Below the pieces are notes generated by a model. It did not search any database, had not been told where the DNA came from, and saw nothing but the letters and a program-made list of their open reading frames with translations. From JAWWBN01 sp033720955 (GTDB lineage: Bacteria; Acidobacteriota; Thermoanaerobaculia; Multivoradales; JAHEKO01): 30,484 nt of DNA. The translations under genes and the position numbers were made by a program. Every line of letters starts with the position of its first letter. Position 1 is the stretch's first letter. Where the stretch lies: positions 1 through 30,484 of the forward strand of contig JAWWBN010000017.1 of assembly GCA_033720955.1 (NCBI GenBank), in the 5' to 3' direction. Shown one piece after another: positions 1 to 7,950 of the stretch.

Positions 1-776
1 ATCTCGCCTGGATGGCCGGCTGCTGGGAGGGGCAAGGCGGCGGCGGTGCGAACCGCGAGTGCTGGACGGCTCCCGGCGGCGGACTGATGCTTGGAGTGAG
101 CCGGGTGGTCGGCGAGGCGGGCACGCAGTTCGAGTTCCTGCGCATCGCGTCGGTGGACGGGGGCCTCGCGCTGCTGGCGAGCCCGGGAGGCAAGCCGCCG
201 GTGGCTTTCCGGCTCGTGGAGTCGGCGGACGGGCTCGCGGTCTTCTCCAACCCGGACCACGACTTTCCCCAGCGGATCGGCTACCGACGCGAGGGCGACG
301 AGATGCGAGCCCGCGTCGAGGCCGTGGGCCCCGACGGCGAGTGGGGCGGCTTCGAGATCGCCTGGCGACACGATCCGGCGGGTTGGGAGGGTGGGCCGGC
401 CGCCGACACCGCAGCTCTGGCCGCGGAGGTCCGGGCCACGGAGATCGCCTTCGCCCGGACGATGGCGGATCGCGACCCCGACGCCTTCCTCTCCTTCGTC
501 TCGTCCGAGGCGATCTTCCTCTCCTCCGTCACCGCTCGCGGCCGCGACGAGGTGGCCGAGCGGTGGAGCGGCTTCTTCGAGACGCCGGAGGCCCCCTTCT
601 CGTGGAGTCCCGAGACCGTCGAGGTGCTCGCCTCCGGCGACCTGGCCCTGAGCACCGGCCCGGTCCACGGACCCGGGGGAGAGCTTCTCGCCCGCTTCAA
701 CTCGATCTGGCGGCGGGAGGGGCCGGGCCGGTGGAGGATCGTCTTCGACAAGGGAGAGGCGGTCTGTCCCGAGTAG
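1..776 (+). CDS. DUF6265 / NTF2-like (DUF4440) two-domain protein, 5' partial
   Basis: The frame is open to the window edge, and the codons before the first ATG (position 12) read L-A-W, which completes the usual start of a DUF6265 domain (LAWxAGCWEG). The true start is therefore upstream of the window. The first half (to about residue 120 from that ATG) has DUF6265 hallmarks: GGGLMLGVSR, FEFLRI, PVAFRL and NPDHDFPQRIGYRR. The second half (about 130-254) looks like an NTF2/SnoaL-like DUF4440 domain, with AFARTMADRDPDAFLSFV, a G-R-DE-V-A-x-RW segment and a closing WRIVFDKGE strand. Such folds often form small ligand pockets, but no substrate can be named. The stop lies 10 nt from the convergent AAC(3)-like gene. 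Domain calls are fairly secure; function is unknown. Confidence 0.8.
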   Translation, partial: LAWMAGCWEGQGGGGANRECWTAPGGGLMLGVSRVVGEAGTQFEFLRIASVDGGLALLASPGGKPPVAFRLVESADGLAVFSNPDHDFPQRIGYRREGDEMRARVEAVGPDGEWGGFEIAWRHDPAGWEGGPAADTAALAAEVRATEIAFARTMADRDPDAFLSFVSSEAIFLSSVTARGRDEVAERWSGFFETPEAPFSWSPETVEVLASGDLALSTGPVHGPGGELLARFNSIWRREGPGRWRIVFDKGEAVCPE

Positions 777-786
777 CGGCTCCGGC

Positions 787-1524
787 TCAGAGCGCGCGGT
801 CCAGCCAGGCGAGGGCGAAGCCGACCAGGTCGGGCATCGGAAAGAGCAGCGCCTCGGCCTCGCCCACCCGGCCTCGCCGCGCCCTCCCGGCGGCCAGGTA
901 ATCGCGCCCGATCGCGGGGAAGAGGGTGTCGTGGTCGTCGGCCACGTTCGGCGTCTCGACCAGCTTCCGGCACCCGTCGTGGACGACGGCGAAGCGGACG
1001 CTGGTGGTGCGCCGCCGGGCGGCTCGGGTCTCCGCCAGATGGAGGGCCGTGCAGCGGTTGAAGCCGACTCCCAGGAGCAGCACCCCGCTGCCCAGGTCGG
1101 CGAGGCGGCCGAAGGGCGTGCCGGGTCCCTCGGAGAAGGGGAGCGGGTGATCGGCCACGATCGCGTCGGCTTGGGGTCCGCGGGCGCACACCGACTCGAG
1201 GGGATGGGCACTGCGCACCGTTCCCGGCCAGGTTCGGAAGGCCTCGGCGATGGCCCCCATGCGGGTCGGGGTGGTGGCGCGGTCGAAGACCGGGAGGCCC
1301 GGGGGTGCGGCGTCGGCGCCCGGGGGCGCCGCGCACTGGGGGGTGGCGGCCGGCATGGCCAGGGTGCCTTCGTCGCCCAGGGTTTCCAGCAGGGCGTGCA
1401 CCACCGTCGGGGCGCCGCCCTCCACCCAGCCGAGCGAGCTTAGCGACGAGTGCACGGTCAGGAGATCCCCCGGCGCGACGCCGAGGGCCACGAGGTCGTC
1501 GCGGAGCCGTGGCTCGGTGATCAA
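787..1524 (-). CDS. AAC(3)-family N-acetyltransferase
   Basis: This 245-aa cytosolic protein matches the aminoglycoside 3-N-acetyltransferase family, which transfers acetyl from acetyl-CoA to an amino group. Visible family signatures are VHSSLSSLGWVEGG near residue 25, the R-S-x-HPLES segment near residue 105, and the GVLLLGVGFNRCTALHLAE block near residue 150. It is slightly shorter than typical members (about 260-270 aa). The start is TTG at 1524 with a GGGAGAGG-like ribosome binding site just upstream. It lies 34 nt downstream of the DinB-like gene on the same strand, so the two probably share a transcript. Chromosomal members of this family are often not resistance determinants, so aminoglycoside resistance should not be assumed from this call. 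Confidence 0.87.
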   Translation of the reverse strand: MITEPRLRDDLVALGVAPGDLLTVHSSLSSLGWVEGGAPTVVHALLETLGDEGTLAMPAATPQCAAPPGADAAPPGLPVFDRATTPTRMGAIAEAFRTWPGTVRSAHPLESVCARGPQADAIVADHPLPFSEGPGTPFGRLADLGSGVLLLGVGFNRCTALHLAETRAARRRTTSVRFAVVHDGCRKLVETPNVADDHDTLFPAIGRDYLAAGRARRGRVGEAEALLFPMPDLVGFALAWLDRAL

Positions 1525-1558
1525 GCTCGGGCCCTCTCCCGCCGGGCGGCGCCGGCCC

Positions 1559-2080
1559 TCAGGTGGATCCGCCGCGGGAGGCGAGCAGCCGCTGGCGCAA
1601 CGACGGGTAGCCCATCTCGGTGCGCAGCAGCCCGATCTGGCCCACGTGGTACGACTCGTGCCAGGCGATGAAGGCGAGCTGCCCGCGCAGCGTCCGGTCG
1701 CCCGTGGGAAGGTTCTCCGCTCCCGGCTGCCGGGCGCGCTCGTCGGTCACCGACTCGAGGGCCTCGTGCAGCCGGGCGGCGGTGTCGTCCCAGCCCGCCG
1801 CGAGCTCGGGCAGCGGCGGGTAGGCGGAGCCGTCCCGCGAGCCCGCGCCGAGACCGAAGAGCTCCTGGTACGGGTTGTCCTCGGCGGCGCCCAGGGTCTT
1901 GAGAAGGCCGTACCGCGAGGAGCAGAGGTGCCCCGTGAGATAGGCGATGGAGCTTCCGGCGCCGGCCTTGAGCCGCCGCACGGCGTGGTCCGGGTCGAGA
2001 TCGGCGAGACCCAGCGCGACCAGCTTCGAGTTGAAGCGGTAGGTCTCGAGGATCGGCGCCAGAAGGTCGGACGGCGGCAT
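1559..2080 (-). CDS. DinB-like metal-binding protein
   Basis: This 173-aa protein has the four-helix DinB/YfiT-like pattern: a first histidine in YLTGHL near residue 50 and a later HxxxH in WHESYHVGQIGLLR near residue 140. Together these three histidines form the family's usual divalent-metal site. Members include thiol-dependent transferases and many proteins of unknown role, so no reaction is assigned. The ATG at 2078-2080 was chosen because the longer upstream frame is arginine-rich shadow sequence without family similarity. No convincing Shine-Dalgarno is present. It is the first gene of a likely two-gene unit with the AAC(3)-like gene and is divergent from the outer-membrane gene at 2201. 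Confidence 0.86.
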   Translation of the reverse strand: MPPSDLLAPILETYRFNSKLVALGLADLDPDHAVRRLKAGAGSSIAYLTGHLCSSRYGLLKTLGAAEDNPYQELFGLGAGSRDGSAYPPLPELAAGWDDTAARLHEALESVTDERARQPGAENLPTGDRTLRGQLAFIAWHESYHVGQIGLLRTEMGYPSLRQRLLASRGGST

Positions 2081-2200
2081 CGGAGCGGACCGGGCTGAGG
2101 CTATCAGACCGGCCGGGGCGGCGCCGTTGGTACGCACTTTGCTCCTAGCTCGCGACGAGAGGCTCCGCCAATCTCGGCGCCCTCTTTCGGAGAGAAGGCG

Positions 2201-2866
2201 ATGCGTTCGCTGCTCATCTCTTCCCTGGCGTTGGTGCTTCTGGTGCCGGCCGTCGCGGCCGCCGCGCAGACGTCGGGGCCCGAGCTCACCTTCGGCGCCA
2301 GCGTCCGCTGGGGCCAGGCGACCTTTCCCGTGGAATCCACCACGCCGCACTTGATCCTCTGCGTGACCACCCCCTGTGTTCTGGCGGACGCCAGCACCGA
2401 GGAGGCGGAGGTCACCCCCACCCTGATCCTGGACGTGCCGCTCTCGCCGCGGTGGGCCGTCGAGACGTTGCTCACCCGGCACGAGGGGGAGATGGAGTTT
2501 CAGGCCAGCTTTCCCGTCTCCGACCACCAGAGCTACGACCTGACCACTCTCCTGGTCGGTCTTCAGCGGCAGTGGGAGGGTGAGCGGGTGCGGCCGTTCG
2601 TGGCCGGAGGGGTCGGGTACACCTGGCTGGAGTTCGGCTCCGGCCTGCAGGTCTACGACCGGCCGATCTTCCCCGGCATCATCCCGACCTTCGTGGACGG
2701 GGCGGAGGGTCTCGCCACCAGCCTCGCGGCGGGGGTGAAGGTCCCCATCAGCCCGCGGTGGGCGGCCCGGATCGAGGGGCGCGTCATCTGGAGCGATCTG
2801 CCGGAGCGGCTGGGAGGCACCCTGCAGCAGGACGAGATCGGCGTCGGGCTGACCTACCGCTTCTAG
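2201..2866 (+). CDS. Outer-membrane beta-barrel protein
   Basis: This 221-aa exported protein begins with a clear signal peptide (MRSLLISSLALVLLVPAVAAAAQ) cleaved near residue 23. The remainder alternates polar and aromatic or aliphatic residues in about eight strands. It includes RPFVAGGVGYTWLEF, a periodic-strand segment typical of small opacity/OmpW-like barrels, and ends in LTYRF with a C-terminal phenylalanine, the usual outer-membrane insertion signal. The start is supported by GGAGAG about 7 nt upstream. Two cysteines near residues 52 and 58 may form a loop disulfide. No specific substrate or adhesion role can be read from the sequence. Confidence 0.82.
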   Translation: MRSLLISSLALVLLVPAVAAAAQTSGPELTFGASVRWGQATFPVESTTPHLILCVTTPCVLADASTEEAEVTPTLILDVPLSPRWAVETLLTRHEGEMEFQASFPVSDHQSYDLTTLLVGLQRQWEGERVRPFVAGGVGYTWLEFGSGLQVYDRPIFPGIIPTFVDGAEGLATSLAAGVKVPISPRWAARIEGRVIWSDLPERLGGTLQQDEIGVGLTYRF

Positions 2867-2907
2867 CCGGAGCCGGCCCCGCCGGCGCGGCGAGCCCCGA
2901 TCTGCGC

Positions 2908-2913
2908 TAGAAT
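2908..2913 (+). promoter_or_regulatory. Candidate -10 element for the four-helix membrane protein
   Basis: TAGAAT sits in an AT-richer spot of an otherwise GC-rich 109-bp intergenic region, preceded by TGCGC, and is 62 nt before the ATG at 2976. No matching -35 is visible 16-18 bp upstream. Confidence 0.35.
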
Positions 2914-2975
2914 TTCCCGAGTTCGTCGGAATCCGGATCCCAGAGCGGCCGCCGGGCGGCCGGAAGGAGGGACTC

Positions 2976-3377
2976 ATGAACTGGAGCAAGGTGCTGATCG
3001 GCGGCCTCGTCGCGGGGATCGCCCTCAATCTGACCGAGTGGGTGCTGCACGGCGTCGTGATGGCGAACACCTACAAGAGGTACCCGGTGTTCACCCAGGA
3101 GGCCGCCAGCCCGCTGTGGTTCCTGCTGGTGGCGATCTGCGTGGCGATCGCCGCCGCCATCCTCTTCGCCAAGACCCGGCAGTGCTGGGCCGACGGCGCG
3201 AAGGGCGGCGCGACCTTCGGCATCCTGCTGGGCGTCTTCGCGGGTCTGACCTTCTTCTACAACCCGCTGGTGTACGAGGGGTACCCCTACTACCTGGCCT
3301 GGTGCCAGGGCTCCATCACCGTGGTCGCCCTGGCGATCGTCGGGGTGGTTCTGGGGCTGGTGATCCGGAAGGCCTGA
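2976..3377 (+). CDS. Small four-helix membrane protein, function unknown
   Basis: This 133-aa protein has four predicted membrane segments: about residues 5-25, 46-65, 78-96 and 110-130. The first contains LIGGLVAGIALNLTEWVLHG, and short polar loops carry K-T-R-Q-C-W and the aromatic NPLVYEGYPYY. A strong AGGAGG-type ribosome binding site lies 5-8 nt before the ATG. No catalytic motif is seen. Similar small membrane proteins of this length are common and uncharacterised in soil and marine bacteria. It ends 13 nt from the convergent antiporter gene, with a hairpin spanning the junction. Confidence 0.72.
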   Translation: MNWSKVLIGGLVAGIALNLTEWVLHGVVMANTYKRYPVFTQEAASPLWFLLVAICVAIAAAILFAKTRQCWADGAKGGATFGILLGVFAGLTFFYNPLVYEGYPYYLAWCQGSITVVALAIVGVVLGLVIRKA

Positions 3378-3379
3378 GC

Positions 3380-3402
3380 CGGGGCGCCGCTCAAGCGCCC
3401 CG
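3380..3402. terminator. Candidate bidirectional terminator hairpin
   Basis: CGGGGCGC at 3380-3387 and GCGCCCCG at 3395-3402 form a perfect 8-bp stem with a 7-nt loop that contains the antiporter stop codon. It lies exactly between two convergent genes. No T-tract follows on either strand. Confidence 0.45.
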
Positions 3403-4791
3403 ATCCGTCGCGTCGCGCCGGCCCCAGCCGGTGGCCAGGGCGAAGAGCAGCACCGCGAGCAGCGCCCAGGAGTGGACGTTGGCCAGCCCCGAGGCCATGG
3501 GGCCGATCCGCGGCATGCCGTAGGCTTCGCCCGAGGCGGTGGTGCTGGCGGTGATGATCGCCGGGATGAACCAGGGGAAGATCATCGGCCAACTGCACAC
3601 CCCCACGTCCAGGATGTTGGCGCGCCGGTAGGGGCCGATGGCGAAGCGCTCGCCCAGGGTGCGGGTGAAGTCGCCTACGGTGATCAGCGCCACCGTCGAG
3701 TGGGTGGTGAGCAGGCAGACCGCCGAGACGGTGCCGAAGATTCGCCACTCGGCGGCGCGAGCCGTCGCGGCCCGCTTCTCGGCGGCCGCGACCACGCGGG
3801 CAACCAGGCCGGTGGCCTCGATCCCCGCGACGAGGCCCATGAGCAGCAGGGTGAAGACCGAGACGCCGACCGCGCGCTCGATTCCGTCCACCACGAGACC
3901 TCCCGCGGTGTAGCGCTCTGGGTCCACGAAGAAGATCTGCGAGGGGGTGAGCCGGCCCAGTCCCAGGCCGAGGGCCGCGGCGCCGACGATGCCCGCCAGG
4001 AGACCCTCGAGCAGGTGCCGCCGAGCCAGGAGAAGCCCCAGCACCAGGGCCGGCGCCAGCACCATCGGCAGCCCCGCCGGGGAGGCGCCGGGCAGCCCGG
4101 CCGTCGCCGCCGGGGCGTCGGCCGCGGCGGCCCCCGCCAGGGAATAGACCGACAGGGCGATCGCCGCCGCGGGCAGGGCGTACCGCAGCCGGCTGCGCAC
4201 CACGCCCCCCATGTCGGCGCGCTGCGTCACCGACGAGGCGATCGTGGTGTCGGAGACGGGCGAGATGTTGTCGCCAAAGGTCGCGCCGCCCAGGATGGCG
4301 CCGATCAGGACCACCGGGTCGGCCCCCAGGGCGCCGCCGGCCGGGTAGAGGAGGGGCGCGCACAGGATCACCGTCCCGAGGCTGGTGCCGACCGAGGTCG
4401 ACACCACGCAGCAGACGAGGAAGGCGCCGACCACGTAGGCGCCGCCGGTGAGGCCGGCGCCGCGGGCCACCCAGACCAGGGCCTCGACGAAGCCGCTGGC
4501 GTTGATGAGGGTTCCCAGCACGCCGGCGAGCATCCAGGCCAGGACCATCACCATGACCAGCCGCTGGCTCATGCCGTCGATGACCGCGTCGGCCCAGCGG
4601 CTGCGGTCGCGCGCCAGCAGCATGGCGAGCGCCAGGGCGGCGATCTGGATCGGCCAGAAGCCGCGCTCGCTGGGCGCTCCGGAGAGGCCGAGAGCGGCCA
4701 CTCCCCCCAGGAAGAGGGCGAAGGGGGCCAGCGCGCCGGCCGCGCCGCCGCGGTAGGTCAGGGGCTCGAGACGCTGCGGCTCCTCCGGCAC
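3391..4791 (-). CDS. NhaC-family Na+/H+ antiporter
   Basis: This 466-aa polytopic inner-membrane protein has about 11-12 hydrophobic segments and the NhaC-family core GATFGDNISPVSDTTIASS near residues 165-183. A second conserved region (LLTTHSTVALITVGDFTRTLG) lies near residue 360. NhaC-type carriers exchange Na+ for H+, and relatives exchange small organic acids across the cytoplasmic membrane, so the exact substrate remains open. An alanine-rich loop around residues 225-240 is low in complexity. The start is GTG at 4791; no strong ribosome binding site is seen. It is a single gene, divergent from the secreted protein at 4914 and convergent with the small membrane protein. Confidence 0.87.
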   Translation of the reverse strand: MPEEPQRLEPLTYRGGAAGALAPFALFLGGVAALGLSGAPSERGFWPIQIAALALAMLLARDRSRWADAVIDGMSQRLVMVMVLAWMLAGVLGTLINASGFVEALVWVARGAGLTGGAYVVGAFLVCCVVSTSVGTSLGTVILCAPLLYPAGGALGADPVVLIGAILGGATFGDNISPVSDTTIASSVTQRADMGGVVRSRLRYALPAAAIALSVYSLAGAAAADAPAATAGLPGASPAGLPMVLAPALVLGLLLARRHLLEGLLAGIVGAAALGLGLGRLTPSQIFFVDPERYTAGGLVVDGIERAVGVSVFTLLLMGLVAGIEATGLVARVVAAAEKRAATARAAEWRIFGTVSAVCLLTTHSTVALITVGDFTRTLGERFAIGPYRRANILDVGVCSWPMIFPWFIPAIITASTTASGEAYGMPRIGPMASGLANVHSWALLAVLLFALATGWGRRDATDRGA

Positions 4792-4913
4792 GTGGCGAGG
4801 AGTCTACCGCCGGCCGCCCGGCGGGGCGGCTTCGACTGTGACGGCTTCCATGGCCGGCCGGCCCCGCCTCGCCGAGGCTTGGGGGACGACCGTCTCGCGC
4901 CCGAGCCGCCGCC

Positions 4914-6086
4914 GTGCCCCGCCCAACCGCTCCCTTCGTCCTCCTTCTGCTGCTGGGGATCGCCGGCGCCGTCTCTCCGGCCGCCGACGCGACCCCGGTG
5001 GGCGGCTGTCCCCTCTTTCCGTCGGACAACGTCTGGAACACGCGCGTGGACCATCTTCCGGTGGCCGCGGGCTCGGCCGCCTGGGTCGAGACCATCGGCG
5101 CCGCCGGTCCCCTCCACCCCGACTTCGGCTCCGGGGAGTGGCCGCCCGGGTCGGGGGCGCCGATCGGCATCCCTTTCACCACCGTGCCCGCCACCCAGCC
5201 GAAGGTGCCCGTCTCGTTTCTCTACGCCGAGGAGAGCGACCCCGGCCCCTATCCCATTCCCCCGGACGCGCCCATCGAGGGCGGGCCCGCCGCGACGGGG
5301 GACCGCCACGTCCTGGTGGTGGAGACGGGGAGCTGCGCTCTCTTCGAGATGTTCGACGCCCACCCCGAGTCCGCGGGCGCCTCCTGGAGCGCCGGCTCGG
5401 GGGCGCGCTTCGACCTGGGCTCGCACGACCTGCGGCCCGAGACGTGGACCTCGGCCGACGCCGCTGGGCTGCCCATCCTGCCGGGGCTGGTGCGCTACGA
5501 GGAGGTCGAGGCCGGCGTCATCGAGCACGCTCTGCGCTTCACCGCTCCCCAGACCCGCCGCGCCTACGTCTGGCCGGCGCGTCACTACGCCTCCTCGCTC
5601 GCCGGCGACGAGTACCCGCCCATGGGCCAGCGCTTCCGTCTGCGCGGAGACTTCGACCTCGGCGGCTTCACCCCCCGGGTGCGGGTGATCCTGGAGGCGC
5701 TTCAGCGCTACGGCATGATGCTCGCCGACAACGGCTCCCCCTGGTTTCTCTCCGGCGTCCCGGACGAGCGCTGGGACAACGACGAGCTGCGTCAGTTGCG
5801 GCAGGTCCAGGGCTCCGACTTCGAGGCCGTGGACGTCTCGTCGCTGATGGGGGACCCCGACTCGGGGCGGGCGGGCCCGCCCTGCGAGGGTCCCGACACC
5901 GTGGTGGTGGCTCACGTCTCGGTGACCGGGATCGCGGAGCACCACGCCTGCCGCGAGGTCAGGGTGGGCCCCGGCGTCGATGTCTACGGTCCCGCCGGGC
6001 GCCTGCGGCTCTGGTCCGCCGAGGCGGTGGTGCTCGAGGACGGCGTGCGGATCTTCGTGGACGGCGAGCTCGAGGCCGGTCACTGA
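4914..6086 (+). CDS. Secreted conserved protein of unknown function (FPSDNVWN family)
   Basis: This 390-aa exported protein has a signal peptide in about the first 26 residues. A conserved core follows: CPLFPSDNVWNTRVDHLPV, HPDFGSG, TQPKVPVSFLYA, ESDPGPYPIPP, WSAGSGARFDLGSHDLRP, RYGMMLADNGSPWF and a closing SDFEAVDVSSLM. I recognise this as a family of secreted bacterial proteins usually annotated as hypothetical. Conserved Asp, Asn and His residues suggest an enzyme or binding protein, but no reaction is known to me. After about residue 320 comes an extra tail with repeated beta-strand pattern (VYGPAGRLRLWSAEAVVLED), like C-terminal stacked-strand modules of secreted proteins. The start is GTG at 4914, chosen because it gives a full signal peptide. 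It lies 39 nt upstream of the gamma-glutamyltransferase gene. Confidence 0.8.
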   Translation: MPRPTAPFVLLLLLGIAGAVSPAADATPVGGCPLFPSDNVWNTRVDHLPVAAGSAAWVETIGAAGPLHPDFGSGEWPPGSGAPIGIPFTTVPATQPKVPVSFLYAEESDPGPYPIPPDAPIEGGPAATGDRHVLVVETGSCALFEMFDAHPESAGASWSAGSGARFDLGSHDLRPETWTSADAAGLPILPGLVRYEEVEAGVIEHALRFTAPQTRRAYVWPARHYASSLAGDEYPPMGQRFRLRGDFDLGGFTPRVRVILEALQRYGMMLADNGSPWFLSGVPDERWDNDELRQLRQVQGSDFEAVDVSSLMGDPDSGRAGPPCEGPDTVVVAHVSVTGIAEHHACREVRVGPGVDVYGPAGRLRLWSAEAVVLEDGVRIFVDGELEAGH

Positions 6087-6110
6087 CGGCTGCGGGGGCT
6101 CCCGAGCAGG

Positions 6111-6116
6111 TATCCT
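6111..6116 (+). promoter_or_regulatory. Candidate -10 element close to the gamma-glutamyltransferase start
   Basis: TATCCT ends 9 nt before the ATG at 6126, so transcription from it would begin within a few nt of the start codon. No Shine-Dalgarno is present, which fits a leaderless transcript. No -35 is evident. Confidence 0.35.
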
Positions 6117-6125
6117 GTCGCCCAG

Positions 6126-7829
6126 ATGAAACGAGTCGTTCTGGGGGCTCTGCTCTTCACGCTCTGCGCTCCCCTGGCCGCCGACGTCCGGCCCACCCAG
6201 CCGGCGCGCGGTGGAATCGTGGTGAGCGACCACCACCTGGCCTCGACGGTGGGGCGCGACATCCTCGCCGCGGGCGGCAACGCGGTGGACGCCGCGGTGG
6301 CGACGGCCTTCGCCCTGGCGGTGGTCCATCCGTCGGCCGGAAACATCGGCGGCGGGGGCTTCCTGCTGTATCACGGCGCCGACGGCGAGGTGACGTCGTT
6401 CGACTTCCGCGAGAAGGCGCCGCTGGCGGCCACCGAGAACCTCTTCCTCGATGCCGACGGCTCGGTGCGGGCCGACTCGAACGAGGACGGACCCCTCTCG
6501 GTGGGGGTGCCGGGGACGGTGGCCGGGCTGTGGATGGCGCACCGCCGGCTGGGCACGATGGAGTGGCGGCGGCTGGTCCAGCCGGCTGTCGACCTGGCCC
6601 GCGACGGCTTCCCCGTCTCCTGGGAGCTGATGGAGTTCATGGAGGGTCTCGCGGCGGTGGAGCATCCCTGGTACACGGAGACCCGGCGGATCTTTCTCGA
6701 CGACGGTCGGCCGTGGGAGCCGGGAAGCCTCCTCGTGCAGGGCGACCTGGCGGCGACTCTCGAGCGGATCCGCGACGAGGGCCGGGACGGCTTCTACCTC
6801 GGCGAGACCGCCCGCCGGCTCGCCGCGACCATGGAGCGGCACGGCGGTCTGATCACCGAGGAGGACCTGGCCCTCTACGAGGCGGTGGAGCAGGAGCCGG
6901 TCCGGGGCGCCTACCGCGGCTACGACGTCTACGGCATGGCGCCGCCGTCGAGCGGCGGGATCGCCGTGGTCACCATGCTGAACGTGCTGGAGCCGTACGA
7001 CCTGGAGGGCCTCGGTCACAACAGCGCCGCCTACCTGCATCTCCTGGCGGAGGCGATGCGTCGCGCCTTCGCCGACCGCGCCGAGCATCTGGGGGACCCT
7101 GCCTTCAACCCCGAGATGCCGGTCGCCCGGCTGATCTCGAAGGAGCACGCCGCCCGTCTGCGCGCGAGCATCGAGCCCCACCGCGCGTCGCCGAGCTCCG
7201 AGGACGAGCTCTCCGCCCCCTATCTGGCTCGTCCCGAGAGCGAGGAGACCACCCATTTCTCGGTGGTGGACGCGGAGGGCAGCGCGGTGTCGCTGACCTA
7301 CACCCTGGAGGCCAGCTACGGCTCCCACATGACGGTCGAGCGGGGCGGCTTTCTCCTGAACAACGAGATGGGGGACTTCAACCCGATCCCCGGCGAGACC
7401 ACCGACCGCGGGCAGATCGGCACCCCGCCCAACCTGGTGGCTCCCGGGAAGCGGATGCTCTCGTCGATGAGCCCGACCATAGTGGCGCGCGACGGGCGTC
7501 CGCTCCTGGTCGTGGGCAGCCCGGGCGGGAGGACGATCATCAACACCACGGTGCAGGTGATCCTGAACGTCCTGGACCACGGCATGAACGTCGCCGAGGC
7601 GGTGACGGCGGCGCGGATCCACCATCAGTGGCTGCCCGACGAGCTGGTGATCGAGCGCTGGGGCGTCTCCCCGGACACCCGCGCCCTGCTCGAGGCGCGC
7701 GGCCACCGCCTCAAGATCCGCGACAGCTCGCAGGGGCGGGCCAACGTGATCCGCGTCGATCCGGAGACCGGTCTGCGTCACGCCGCCGCCGACCCCCGGG
7801 CGGACAACGCGGCCGCCGTGGGGCAGTAG
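6126..7829 (+). CDS. ggt: Gamma-glutamyltransferase (gamma-glutamyl hydrolase/transpeptidase)
   Basis: This 567-aa exported enzyme of the N-terminal-nucleophile family cleaves gamma-glutamyl bonds, for example of glutathione, in the periplasm. A signal peptide covers about residues 1-19. Canonical motifs are all present: HPSAGNIGGGGFLLY near residue 65, FREKAP, VPGTVAGLW, the autoprocessing site with catalytic threonine in ETTHFSVVD (Thr375), LNNEMGDFNP, SSMSPTIV and GSPGGRTIINT. Family proteins self-cleave just before the catalytic threonine into large and small subunits, and the length matches the family. The start follows a -10-like TATCCT by 9 nt, with no ribosome binding site. It may share transcription with the secreted protein upstream. 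A second, divergent relative lies at 15816-17444. Confidence 0.93.
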   Translation: MKRVVLGALLFTLCAPLAADVRPTQPARGGIVVSDHHLASTVGRDILAAGGNAVDAAVATAFALAVVHPSAGNIGGGGFLLYHGADGEVTSFDFREKAPLAATENLFLDADGSVRADSNEDGPLSVGVPGTVAGLWMAHRRLGTMEWRRLVQPAVDLARDGFPVSWELMEFMEGLAAVEHPWYTETRRIFLDDGRPWEPGSLLVQGDLAATLERIRDEGRDGFYLGETARRLAATMERHGGLITEEDLALYEAVEQEPVRGAYRGYDVYGMAPPSSGGIAVVTMLNVLEPYDLEGLGHNSAAYLHLLAEAMRRAFADRAEHLGDPAFNPEMPVARLISKEHAARLRASIEPHRASPSSEDELSAPYLARPESEETTHFSVVDAEGSAVSLTYTLEASYGSHMTVERGGFLLNNEMGDFNPIPGETTDRGQIGTPPNLVAPGKRMLSSMSPTIVARDGRPLLVVGSPGGRTIINTTVQVILNVLDHGMNVAEAVTAARIHHQWLPDELVIERWGVSPDTRALLEARGHRLKIRDSSQGRANVIRVDPETGLRHAAADPRADNAAAVGQ

Positions 7830-7911
7830 ACGGCCGTGCCATCCCCCCGATCTCGAACCACGTCCCCGAGGCGCAGCTCCCCGAGACCGGGTAGCTAACT
7901 CGCGAGCCGCG

Positions 7912-7950
7912 GGCGGCGCGGAGCTCCGGCCTCCCCCCGCCCGCGCCGCC
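7912..7950. terminator. Candidate bidirectional terminator hairpin
   Basis: GGCGGCGCGG at 7912-7921 and CCGCGCCGCC at 7941-7950 form a perfect 10-bp stem around a 19-nt loop. It lies between the convergent gamma-glutamyltransferase and PHP-domain genes and directly abuts the latter's stop codon. No T-tract is visible, so it could equally stabilise the mRNA 3' end. Confidence 0.4.

Noticed and set aside
787..1524. Calling the AAC(3)-family gene an antibiotic resistance gene
   Set aside because: Family membership alone does not show aminoglycoside activity, and there is no mobile or resistance context around it.
4838..7894. Plus-strand 1018-codon frame overlapping the secreted protein and gamma-glutamyltransferase genes
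   Set aside because: Out-of-frame shadow, arginine-rich, with no motifs; both real genes read in another frame.
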